Assembly (NCBI GenBank): GCA_009782025.1
Contig: WQUQ01000330.1
Span: 1-8,613 of the forward strand
Direction: 5' to 3'
Length of the DNA stretch: 8,613 bases
DNA from: Desulfobulbus sp.
GTDB lineage: Bacteria > Pseudomonadota > Gammaproteobacteria > Burkholderiales > Rhodocyclaceae
Part shown: piece by piece, positions 1-7,859 of the stretch
Layout: every line of letters begins with the position of its first letter
How positions within the stretch are numbered: the first letter of the stretch is position 1
Position numbers and translations under genes: made by a program
Notes under the pieces: model-generated
What the model was told of the DNA's origin: nothing
Databases searched by the model: none
What the model saw: the letters and a program-made list of their open reading frames with translations, nothing else

Positions 1-623
1 CGCTGGTAATCGTGCATCAGCGACCAGACCAGCGGCAGGGCCGCGCCGGCGGCGGCGGCCAGCCCGAACATGACCTTCCACGGCAGGCCGGCGAGGAAGA
101 TGACGAAGAAGCCGGCGGCCCCGATCAGGAGCGAGGTGCCGAGGTCGGGCTGCTTGAGGACGAAGCCGATGGGCAAGAGCAGGATGACGCTGGCGATGAT
201 GAAATGCCTGGCCTGGAGCGCCTCTTCATGTTTCTGGAAATACCAGGCGAGCATCAACGGCATGGCGATTTTCATGATCTCGGAGGGCTGGATGCGGACG
301 ATGCCCAGCGACAGCCAGCGCCTTGATCCGTTGACGACGACGCCGAACAGCGCCACGCCGAGCAGCAGCACGACACCGGTGACGTACAGCGGCACGGCGA
401 AGCGCATCAGCGTCTGTGGCGGCGTGCGGGCGACCAGCAGCATGATGACGGTGGAGACCGCCATGTTGATCAACTGCTTGTCGAGCTTGTCGAAGCCATC
501 GCTGGAGGTGGCCGAAAATACGGTCAGCAGGCCGACCGCCATCAAGGCCAGGACGATCATCAGGAGCGGCAGGTCGACATGCTCGGCGAAGCCCCGGAAC
601 AGGCGCTTAATCGTCGCTTTCAT
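1..623 (-). CDS. rodA: RodA, SEDS-family peptidoglycan glycosyltransferase (N-terminal 207 residues; 3' end outside window)
   Basis: RodA is the membrane glycosyltransferase of the elongasome. It polymerises lipid II into glycan strands and works as a pair with PBP2. The visible 207 residues start MKATIKRLFRGF and hold hydrophobic segments at about residues 17-38, 50-65, 74-98, 140-156 and 160-180. The SEDS signatures are present: NGSRRWLSLG (98-107), the following QPSEIMK (112-118), and KQPDLGTS (157-164) with the conserved Asp at 160. Family proteins are about 370 residues, so roughly the first 55% is seen. The start is fixed by a strong GGAGG at 630-634, 6 nt upstream. The gene overlaps the 3' end of mrdA by 17 nt in another frame, indicating co-expression with PBP2. 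The true 3' end lies beyond position 1. RodA is preferred over FtsW because of the adjacent mrdA and mreBCD. Confidence 0.95.
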   Translation of the reverse strand, partial: MKATIKRLFRGFAEHVDLPLLMIVLALMAVGLLTVFSATSSDGFDKLDKQLINMAVSTVIMLLVARTPPQTLMRFAVPLYVTGVVLLLGVALFGVVVNGSRRWLSLGIVRIQPSEIMKIAMPLMLAWYFQKHEEALQARHFIIASVILLLPIGFVLKQPDLGTSLLIGAAGFFVIFLAGLPWKVMFGLAAAAGAALPLVWSLMHDYQ

Positions 624-2535
624 GCTCGTCCTCCAGCAGCGGGCCGTCGCTGGCGTCCTCCGGCGCCTCGGTTTCCGGGGCCGGGCCGCCGGCGCTCCGG
701 CCGGTCAGGTAGTAGTCGAATACCTGGCGGACGATGGGCGCCGCCGACTGGGCGCCGAAGCCGCCGTTCTCGACCATCACCGCGACGACGATCTTCGGCT
801 CATCCAGGGGCGCGAAAGCAATGAACCACGAGTGGTCGCGCAGGCGTTCGCGCACCTGGCCGGCCACATATTTGCCGCCCTTCATGCTGAACACCTGGGC
901 GGTGCCGGTCTTGCCGCCAGCCTCGTAGGCAGCGCCGGCGAAAGCGCGAGCGCCGGTGCCTTCCTTGATGACGCCGGCCATGGCGCGTTTGATGAAGTCG
1001 ACATGTTCTTTCTTGAGCGCGATCTGGCGGATCGGTTCGGCCTCGATGGTGCGCGTCTCGCCGCTGTTCGGGTTGCTGATGCTGCTGACCAGGTGCGGGC
1101 GGAAAACCGTGCCGTAATTGACGATGTTGGCCAGGGCGTGGGCCATGTGCAGCGTCGAATAGGCGTTGTAGCCCTGGCCGATGCCGACCGAGATGGTTTC
1201 GCCGGCATACCATTTCTGCTGTTCCTTTTTCTTGAAGCGCCCCTGCTTCCATTGCGGCGAGGGCAGAACGCCGGTGGCCTCGCCGGGAATGTCGATGCCG
1301 GTTTTCTGGCCCAGCCCGAGATCGCCCATGAAGCGGGCGATGAGGTCGATGCCCATGTCGTTGGCCAGGGTGTAGTAAAAGGTGTTGCAGGAGACGACGA
1401 TGGATTTGTGCATATCGACCACGCCGTGCCCGCCGACCTTGTCGTCCATGAAGCGGCGGTTGCCGAAATTGTAGTAACCGGGATCGGCGATCGTCTGGCC
1501 CGGCGTGCGCTTGCCGTTGGTCAGCGCCGCCAGCGCCATCAGCGGCTTGAAGGTCGAGCCGGGCGGAAAGGTGCTGTAGATGGCGCGGTTGAGCATCGGT
1601 TTGTCGGGATTGTTGTTCAGGTCGTCCCAATCGTCGAAGCGGATGCCGTCGACGAACAGATTGGGATCGAAAGCCGGCGACGAAACCAGCGCCAGAACCG
1701 CGCCGGTGCGCGGATCAATCGCCGTCAGCGAACCGCGGCGGCCGCCGAAAGCCTCTTCGGCGACCCGTTGCAGCCGGCTGTCGAGCGTCAGCGTCAGGTT
1801 GTTGCCGGATACCGGCGGCGTCTGCGACAGCACGCGCACGGCCCGCCCGCCGGCATCGACCTCGACCTGTTCGTAGCCGGCGGTGCCGTGCAGTTCGTAC
1901 TCGTAATAGGCTTCCAGGCCGACCTTGCCGATGTGGTCGGTGCCCCTGTAATTGGCTTCCTGGCCGCTTTCCTCGATGGCTTCCTTGTCCTTGGCGTTGA
2001 TCCGGCTGATGTAGCCGATGGCGTGCGCGGCCAGCGTCCCTTCCGGGTACTGGCGGAACAGTCGGGCCTTGACCTCGACGCCGGGGAAACGGTAGCGGTT
2101 GGCGGCGAAGCGGGCCACTTCCTCGTCGGAGAGGCGGGTACGGATGGGAATCGACTCGAAAGTCTTCGATTCTTCGAGCAGGCGCTTGAAGCGGCGGCGG
2201 TCCTTCAACTGGATCTCGACGATCTCGGCGAGGCCGTCGATGGTTTCTTCCAGGCCGAGCGTTTTCGACGGCGTGATTTCCAGCGTGAAGGCCGAATAGT
2301 TGCGGGCCAGGATGACGCCGTGGCGGTCGACGATATTGCCGCGGTTGGGCATGATCGGCACCAGCGAGATGCGGTTGCTCTCGGCGCGCGTCTGGTAATA
2401 ATCGTGCTGCACCACCTGGAGATAGAAAAAGCGGGCGAACAGCAGCAGAAAAGCGAGCAGAATGCCGCCGCTGGCCAGCAGCAGGCGATGGCGGAAGCGG
2501 TCGGACTCCTGCTCGGTGTGATAAAAATCGTTCAT
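607..2535 (-). CDS. mrdA: Penicillin-binding protein 2, peptidoglycan DD-transpeptidase
   Basis: This is the class B penicillin-binding protein of the elongasome; it cross-links the glycan strands made by RodA. The protein is 642 residues, normal for the family. After a short cytoplasmic tail comes one membrane anchor (about 18-42), then the pedestal region (about 50-230) with the dimerisation-type motif PNRGNIVDR (63-71), then the transpeptidase domain. The three active-site motifs are intact: STFK at 327-330 (acylated Ser327, Lys330), SCN at 382-384, and KTGT at 542-545. The C-terminal 30 residues are acidic and proline-rich (TEAPEDASD, LEDEHESDD), probably disordered. The start lies 21 nt after the mreD stop and has no clear Shine-Dalgarno, so translation may depend on coupling to mreD. 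The 3' end overlaps rodA by 17 nt. mrdA is also called pbpA in some annotations. Confidence 0.97.
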   Translation of the reverse strand: MNDFYHTEQESDRFRHRLLLASGGILLAFLLLFARFFYLQVVQHDYYQTRAESNRISLVPIMPNRGNIVDRHGVILARNYSAFTLEITPSKTLGLEETIDGLAEIVEIQLKDRRRFKRLLEESKTFESIPIRTRLSDEEVARFAANRYRFPGVEVKARLFRQYPEGTLAAHAIGYISRINAKDKEAIEESGQEANYRGTDHIGKVGLEAYYEYELHGTAGYEQVEVDAGGRAVRVLSQTPPVSGNNLTLTLDSRLQRVAEEAFGGRRGSLTAIDPRTGAVLALVSSPAFDPNLFVDGIRFDDWDDLNNNPDKPMLNRAIYSTFPPGSTFKPLMALAALTNGKRTPGQTIADPGYYNFGNRRFMDDKVGGHGVVDMHKSIVVSCNTFYYTLANDMGIDLIARFMGDLGLGQKTGIDIPGEATGVLPSPQWKQGRFKKKEQQKWYAGETISVGIGQGYNAYSTLHMAHALANIVNYGTVFRPHLVSSISNPNSGETRTIEAEPIRQIALKKEHVDFIKRAMAGVIKEGTGARAFAGAAYEAGGKTGTAQVFSMKGGKYVAGQVRERLRDHSWFIAFAPLDEPKIVVAVMVENGGFGAQSAAPIVRQVFDYYLTGRSAGGPAPETEAPEDASDGPLLEDEHESDD

Positions 2536-2556
2536 GGGGCAATCACGGCGGCCGCA

Positions 2557-3078
2557 TCAAAGTGGCCGGTTCGCATCGCGTTCGACCGGCTGGTACTGCG
2601 GCAAGAGCAGCAGGAAAGTGCCGGGAAGCCACAGCAGGGCGGCGATGAAGGGGCCGATCAGATAGCCCCAGCCGGGAAAATCGCCGCCGGCGACCAGGCG
2701 CATCAGCAATTGCATCATTTGCGCGGCGAGCAGCAAGGGCAGGATTTGCAGCGCCTGTTCCGCCACCGGAAACCACAGGATGCGCCGCGCCTGCGAAGCC
2801 GCCAGGTAGGCCAGCAGCACATAGGCGAAGCCATGCTGGCCGAGTACGGCGCCGTCGGCGACATCCATCGCCAGGCCGAAGATGAAGGCCCAGCCCATGC
2901 CGACCCGGCGCGGTTCGCGGATGCTCCAGAAGCAGAGAACCAGCGCCACCCAGTCGGGAATGCCCGGCCACCAGGCGGTCGGCAGCAGATTGCCAAGCAG
3001 CGCCAGAAACAGGCTGGCGACGATGAACCAAGGGCGAACCGGCAGCAGGATGCGGGACGAGGTAAAGGTCGGCTGCAT
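2557..3078 (-). CDS. mreD: Rod-shape-determining membrane protein MreD
   Basis: MreD is a small polytopic inner-membrane protein that joins MreB, MreC, RodA and PBP2 into the lateral-wall machinery; it has no known catalysis. The 173-residue product is almost all hydrophobic, with likely membrane spans at about 16-36, 41-53, 61-73, 83-97, 105-127 and 136-160. It carries the family-typical stretch GLAMDVADGAVLGQHGFAY (68-86), where polar residues sit between helices. MreD proteins are usually about 160-175 residues, so this is full length. The ATG shares its first base with the TAA stop of mreC (TAATG) and has only a weak, distant GGA ahead of it, so translational coupling to mreC is likely. 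Identification combines the gene order mreB-mreC-mreD-mrdA with the hydrophobic profile; MreD sequences are poorly conserved. Confidence 0.93.
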   Translation of the reverse strand: MQPTFTSSRILLPVRPWFIVASLFLALLGNLLPTAWWPGIPDWVALVLCFWSIREPRRVGMGWAFIFGLAMDVADGAVLGQHGFAYVLLAYLAASQARRILWFPVAEQALQILPLLLAAQMMQLLMRLVAGGDFPGWGYLIGPFIAALLWLPGTFLLLLPQYQPVERDANRPL

Positions 3079-3998
3079 TATTTTTTGTGTCCGTGTTTTT
3101 TCGTGGCGCCCGTATCGTTATGCCGGCTGGGCGGTTCCGGCGGCGGCGGGGGTTGCTCCTGGCGCGGGTCGAGGATCATGACCTCGGCGAAATTCTCGAC
3201 GCCGGCCAGCGGCACCGCCGTGATGCGGGCAAAGGCGAAGGCGCTGTCGCGCTTGACTTCGCTCACTTTGGCCACCGGAAAACCGGGCAGGAAAATGCCA
3301 TCGAGGCCCGAGGTGACCAGCAGGTCGCCAACCTGCACGTCGGCATTGGCCGGGATGTAGCGCAGTTCGAGGTGGCCGTCGCCGAGGCCGAAAACGACCG
3401 AGCGCTGGCCGTTGCGCACGATCTGCACCGGCACCGCCTGATCCTTGTCGGTAATCAGGGTGATTTCCGCCGAGAAGGGAAAAACGCGCGTCACCTGGCC
3501 GACGACGCCGACTTCGTCGATGGCCGGCTGGCCGGCGACGATGCCCGCCTGCTGGCCCTTGTCGATGACGATGCGGCGGGAAAACGGATCGCGCGCCGTG
3601 TACATGATCTGCGCCACCTGGCCGCGCGCCTTTTCCCGCTCCTTGACGGCCAGCAGCCGGCGCAAACGCTCGTTCTCGGCCGCCAGATGGTCGAGGCGTT
3701 GCAGGTTCGGGGCCATCTGCAACTGGGCCTGCTGCAAGCGCGTATTGTCCTCGCGCATCTGCTGCAAGCCGCGCAGATAAACCCGCGCATGATCGACCAG
3801 ACTGCCCGGCGTCTGCGCCGCGCGTTGCACCGGGTCGACGACCAGCGCCACGGTCTGGCGCAGCAAGTCGAGGCTCTTCATGCGCAGGTCGACGACGAAC
3901 AGCGCCAGCGAAACGGCCAGATAGAACGTCAGCAGGGCCAGCGGCGCCGGTCCGCGTTTGAAAAACGGGGGCGGTGCGTGGTCGTCGATACCGGCCAT
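3078..3998 (-). CDS. mreC: Rod-shape-determining protein MreC
   Basis: MreC is a bitopic inner-membrane protein whose periplasmic part forms filaments, contacts PBP2 and activates elongation. The 306-residue product has a short cytoplasmic head, one membrane span at about 19-38, and a coiled coil at about 70-122 rich in Gln, Leu, Arg and Glu (for example LAAENERLRRLL, 105-116). The beta-rich MreC core follows at about 127-275, with GQQAGIVAGQPAIDEVGVVGQ (148-168) and LLVTSGLDGIFLPGFPVAKV (226-245). The C-terminal tail (about 280-306) is unusual: a PPPPPEPP run followed by a basic His/Lys-rich end, GATKKHGHKK, probably disordered. The gene starts 13 nt after the mreB stop with only a weak GAAG ribosome-binding sequence, and its stop overlaps the mreD start by 1 nt. 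Confidence 0.96.
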   Translation of the reverse strand: MAGIDDHAPPPFFKRGPAPLALLTFYLAVSLALFVVDLRMKSLDLLRQTVALVVDPVQRAAQTPGSLVDHARVYLRGLQQMREDNTRLQQAQLQMAPNLQRLDHLAAENERLRRLLAVKEREKARGQVAQIMYTARDPFSRRIVIDKGQQAGIVAGQPAIDEVGVVGQVTRVFPFSAEITLITDKDQAVPVQIVRNGQRSVVFGLGDGHLELRYIPANADVQVGDLLVTSGLDGIFLPGFPVAKVSEVKRDSAFAFARITAVPLAGVENFAEVMILDPRQEQPPPPPEPPSRHNDTGATKKHGHKK

Positions 3999-4011
3999 CG
4001 CGTTAAAAACT

Positions 4012-5182
<1,171 letters not shown>

Positions 5183-5470
5183 ATGTCGCTCACATTAGAA
5201 CAAGTTCAGCGGATCGCCCTCCTGGCCCGCATCGAGATCAGCGAAGCCGAGGCCGCAAGCACGCAAGGCCACCTCAACGGAATTTTTGCCCTGATCGAAC
5301 GGATGCAGGCGGTCGATACCCGGGGCGTCGAGCCGATGGCTCACGCTCAGGATCTCGGCCAGCGCCTGCGCGCCGACGCCGTCAGCGAAACCGACCGCCG
5401 CGCGGCCTTCCAGGCCGTCGCGCCGGAAACCGAGGCCGGCCTCTACCTGGTGCCGAAGGTGATCGAATGA
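5183..5470 (+). CDS. gatC: Asp-tRNA(Asn)/Glu-tRNA(Gln) amidotransferase subunit C
   Basis: GatC is the small belt-like subunit that wraps around GatA and helps it bind GatB. The product is 95 residues, the usual length. It opens with the typical [19 protein letters not shown] (2-20), continues with a helix ending [20 protein letters not shown] (33-52), and finishes with the conserved tail [16 protein letters not shown] (80-95). The ATG gives this canonical N-terminus, although no Shine-Dalgarno precedes it (TCTATCCAACCC just upstream). The stop overlaps the gatA start as ATGA, so the two are translationally coupled. It is the first gene of the gat operon and is divergent from mreB. Confidence 0.96.
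   Translation: MSLTLEQVQRIALLARIEISEAEAASTQGHLNGIFALIERMQAVDTRGVEPMAHAQDLGQRLRADAVSETDRRAAFQAVAPETEAGLYLVPKVIE
5456..5459 (+). promoter_or_regulatory. Shine-Dalgarno of gatA
   Basis: AAGG lies within the last codons of gatC, 7 nt before the gatA ATG. It supports the ATG that overlaps the gatC stop as the gatA start, rather than any start farther upstream in the same open frame. Confidence 0.6.
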
Positions 5471-6921
5471 TAACCAAAAGCCTCAAACAGCTCGGTCAGG
5501 CGCTCGCCGCCAAGGAAATCTCCAGCGTCGAACTGACGACGCTGTTCCTCGATCGCATCGAGCGTCTGAATCCCGAAATCAATGCCTTCATCACCGTCGA
5601 CCGTGACCAGTCGCTGGCCGAGGCGCGCGCCGCTGACGCCCGTCTCGCCGCCGGCACGGCCGGGCCGCTGACCGGCATCCCGATCGCCCAGAAAGACATC
5701 TTCTGCGCCGAGGGCTGGACCACCACCTGCGGCTCGAAAATGCTCGCCAATTTCGTCTCGCCCTACGACGCCACGGTGATCGCCAGGCTGCACGGCGAGG
5801 CCGGCATGGTGTCGCTGGGCAAGACCAATATGGACGAATTCGCCATGGGGTCGTCCAACGAAACCTCGTATTTCGGCCCGGTGAAAAATCCCTGGGATCG
5901 CACCCGCGTGCCCGGCGGCTCGTCGGGCGGATCGGCCGCGGCGGTGGCCGCCCGCCTGGCCCCGGCGGCGACCGGCACCGACACCGGCGGCTCGATCCGC
6001 CAGCCGGCGGCGCTGTGCAACCTGACCGGCTTGAAGCCGACCTACGGCGTGGTGTCACGCTACGGCATGATCGCCTTCGCCTCCTCGCTCGACCAGGGCG
6101 GGCCGATGGCCGCCTCGGCCGAGGATTGCGCGCTGCTGCTCAACGCCATGAGCGGTTTCGATGAACGCGATTCGACCTCTCTTGACCGCCCGGCCGAGGA
6201 TTACGCCCGCGATCTGGAACAGCCGCTGGCCGGTCTGCGCATCGGTTTGCCCAGGGAGTTCTTCGGCGACGGCTGCGATCCGGCGGTGATGGCCGCCGTC
6301 CAGGCGGCGCTCGACGAATACCGCAAACTCGGCGCGACCACCGTTGAGGTTTCGCTGCCCAATTCTCACCTGTCGGTACCGGCCTATTACGTCATCGCCC
6401 CGGCCGAGGCCAGCTCCAACCTGTCGCGCTTCGACGGCGTGCGCTACGGCTATCGCGCGCCGGACTACGACAGCCTCGACGACATGTACATGAAAACCCG
6501 CGCCCAGGGCTTTGGGGCCGAGGTCAAGCGGCGCATCCTGATCGGCGCCTATGTGCTGTCGCACGGCTATTACGACGCCTACTACCTGCAAGCGCAGCGC
6601 ATCCGCCGGCTGATCGCCGAGGATTTCGTCACGGCTTTCAAATCCTGCGACATCATCATGGGGCCGACCTCGCCGTCGCCCGCCTTCAAGCTCGGCGAAC
6701 GGGCGGCCGACCCGGTGCAGATGTATCTCTCCGACATCTACACCATCGCCGTCAACCTCGCCGGCCTGCCGGGCATGTCGATCCCCTGCGGCTTCGCCGC
6801 TGGCCTGCCGGTCGGCCTGCAACTGATCGGCGATTACTTCGCCGAGGCCCGGCTGCTCAATGCCGCGCATCGCTTTCAGCAGGCGACGGATTGGCATCAA
6901 CAAACGCCAATACCAATCTAG
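5467..6921 (+). CDS. gatA: Asp-tRNA(Asn)/Glu-tRNA(Gln) amidotransferase subunit A (glutaminase/amidase)
   Basis: GatA hydrolyses glutamine and passes the ammonia to GatB, where misacylated Asp-tRNA(Asn) and/or Glu-tRNA(Gln) is amidated. The 484-residue protein has the amidase-signature fold. Its Ser-cisSer-Lys triad is visible: Lys76 in AQKDIF, cis-Ser152 in GGSSGGS (150-156), and nucleophile Ser176 in [12 protein letters not shown] (170-181). The 24-residue spacing between the two serines fits the family. The start overlaps the gatC stop (ATGA) and is preceded by AAGG. The end is odd: after the conserved QQATDWH (471-477) the protein closes with QQTPIPI. The last few codons and the TAG stop fall in sequence that turns AT-rich, so the 3' tip may have been rewritten by the foreign cassette that follows. 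The catalytic part looks intact. Confidence 0.97.
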   Translation: MITKSLKQLGQALAAKEISSVELTTLFLDRIERLNPEINAFITVDRDQSLAEARAADARLAAGTAGPLTGIPIAQKDIFCAEGWTTTCGSKMLANFVSPYDATVIARLHGEAGMVSLGKTNMDEFAMGSSNETSYFGPVKNPWDRTRVPGGSSGGSAAAVAARLAPAATGTDTGGSIRQPAALCNLTGLKPTYGVVSRYGMIAFASSLDQGGPMAASAEDCALLLNAMSGFDERDSTSLDRPAEDYARDLEQPLAGLRIGLPREFFGDGCDPAVMAAVQAALDEYRKLGATTVEVSLPNSHLSVPAYYVIAPAEASSNLSRFDGVRYGYRAPDYDSLDDMYMKTRAQGFGAEVKRRILIGAYVLSHGYYDAYYLQAQRIRRLIAEDFVTAFKSCDIIMGPTSPSPAFKLGERAADPVQMYLSDIYTIAVNLAGLPGMSIPCGFAAGLPVGLQLIGDYFAEARLLNAAHRFQQATDWHQQTPIPI

Positions 6922-6923
6922 TC

Positions 6924-7859
6924 ATGGTCAATATTGATGTGCGGGAAGGAGACTGCCGGGATGTTTTGAGGACATACCCGGATCAGATATTTGATTTGAT
7001 TGTCACATCTCCTCCTTATGCTGATCGTCGGAAACATACCTATGGTGGAGTTTCCCCGGATGGATATGTTGACTGGTTTCTAGAGCGATCCGAACAATTT
7101 CATCGTGTTCTGAAAAATACAGGCTCCTTCGTCCTCAATATCAAAGAAAAAGCAGAAAATGGCGAACGGCATACCTATGTTCTGGAATTGATTATTGCCT
7201 TGCGCAAACAAGGCTGGCTATGGACCGAAGAATATATTTGGCATAAAAAAAATTGCTATCCGGGTAAATGGCCAAACAGATTTCGTGATGCGTGGGAGCG
7301 TTGTTTGCATTTTACGAAATCCCGCAAATTCAAAATGAATCAGGAAGCGGTGATGGTGCCAATGGGTGATTGGGCCAACGCACGCCTGAAATCCTTGGGT
7401 AAAAATGACGTGGTTCGCTTCGATTCGCAAGTCGGGAGCGGATTTGGCAAGAACATTGCCAATTGGGCAGAAAGAAGCATGGCCTATCCGACCAATGTCT
7501 TGCATTTGGCGACTGAGTGCAGCAACAAAAATCATAGTGCGGCTTTTCCGCAAGCCTTGCCGGAATGGTTTATTCGCCTCCTCACGGATGAAGGCGATTG
7601 TGTGCTTGATCCATTCGTTGGCTCCGGTACGACCTTGCAAGCGGCACAAAACTTGGGGCGCAATGCCTTGGGAATTGATACCTTGGTTGAATATTGTGAA
7701 ATGACTCGCGCGGCCGTCAATGAAGCGCAGTACAAGCTATTACAGGAGCGAAAGCCTTATGTCGTCACCAACAAGAAAACAACTGGCAGCATTCATCGAA
7801 AAAAACATTCCGGCGTTTCATCAAAAACGGCTGACAAAGTTGGACGAGTTAAAACTTGA
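6924..7859 (+). CDS. Type II DNA methyltransferase, beta class (probably N4-cytosine, possibly N6-adenine)
   Basis: This is the protective modification enzyme of the R-M pair; it transfers a methyl group from S-adenosylmethionine to an exocyclic amino group. The 311-residue product has catalytic motif IV TSPPY (28-32) near the N-terminus and the AdoMet-binding motif I DPFVGSGTT (229-237) near the C-terminus. That IV-before-I order is typical of the beta class, and the target-recognition region probably lies between (about 105-205). TSPPY favours N4-cytosine over N6-adenine, but does not prove it. The ATG is 2 nt after the gatA stop and has no Shine-Dalgarno, so reinitiation after gatA is likely. 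An in-frame TTG at 6891 would add 11 residues inside gatA but gives no better match. The last 33 residues (279-311) overlap the endonuclease gene and form a basic tail with 7 Lys and 2 Arg. Recognition sequence unknown. Confidence 0.93.
   Translation: MVNIDVREGDCRDVLRTYPDQIFDLIVTSPPYADRRKHTYGGVSPDGYVDWFLERSEQFHRVLKNTGSFVLNIKEKAENGERHTYVLELIIALRKQGWLWTEEYIWHKKNCYPGKWPNRFRDAWERCLHFTKSRKFKMNQEAVMVPMGDWANARLKSLGKNDVVRFDSQVGSGFGKNIANWAERSMAYPTNVLHLATECSNKNHSAAFPQALPEWFIRLLTDEGDCVLDPFVGSGTTLQAAQNLGRNALGIDTLVEYCEMTRAAVNEAQYKLLQERKPYVVTNKKTTGSIHRKKHSGVSSKTADKVGRVKT
7744..7748 (+). promoter_or_regulatory. Shine-Dalgarno of the restriction endonuclease gene
   Basis: AGGAG lies inside the methyltransferase coding sequence, 10 nt before the ATG at 7759. 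It is the strongest ribosome-binding site in the cassette and decides the endonuclease start in favour of 7759. The in-frame ATG at 7720 would only add 13 residues and lacks such a site. Confidence 0.75.

Noticed and set aside
70..3360. A 1096-codon open frame on the plus strand spanning antisense to rodA, mrdA, mreD and part of mreC.
   Set aside because: It lies opposite four well-recognised genes, has no ribosome-binding site, and its translation is a low-complexity mix of Ala, Asp, Gly, Arg and Val. High-GC DNA commonly gives long open antisense frames.
6891..6923. TTG start for the methyltransferase, giving 11 extra residues.
   Set aside because: It lies inside gatA and has no good Shine-Dalgarno. 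The ATG at 6924 sits right after the gatA stop, and the protein's first recognisable segment (EGDC) follows it closely. It cannot be fully excluded.
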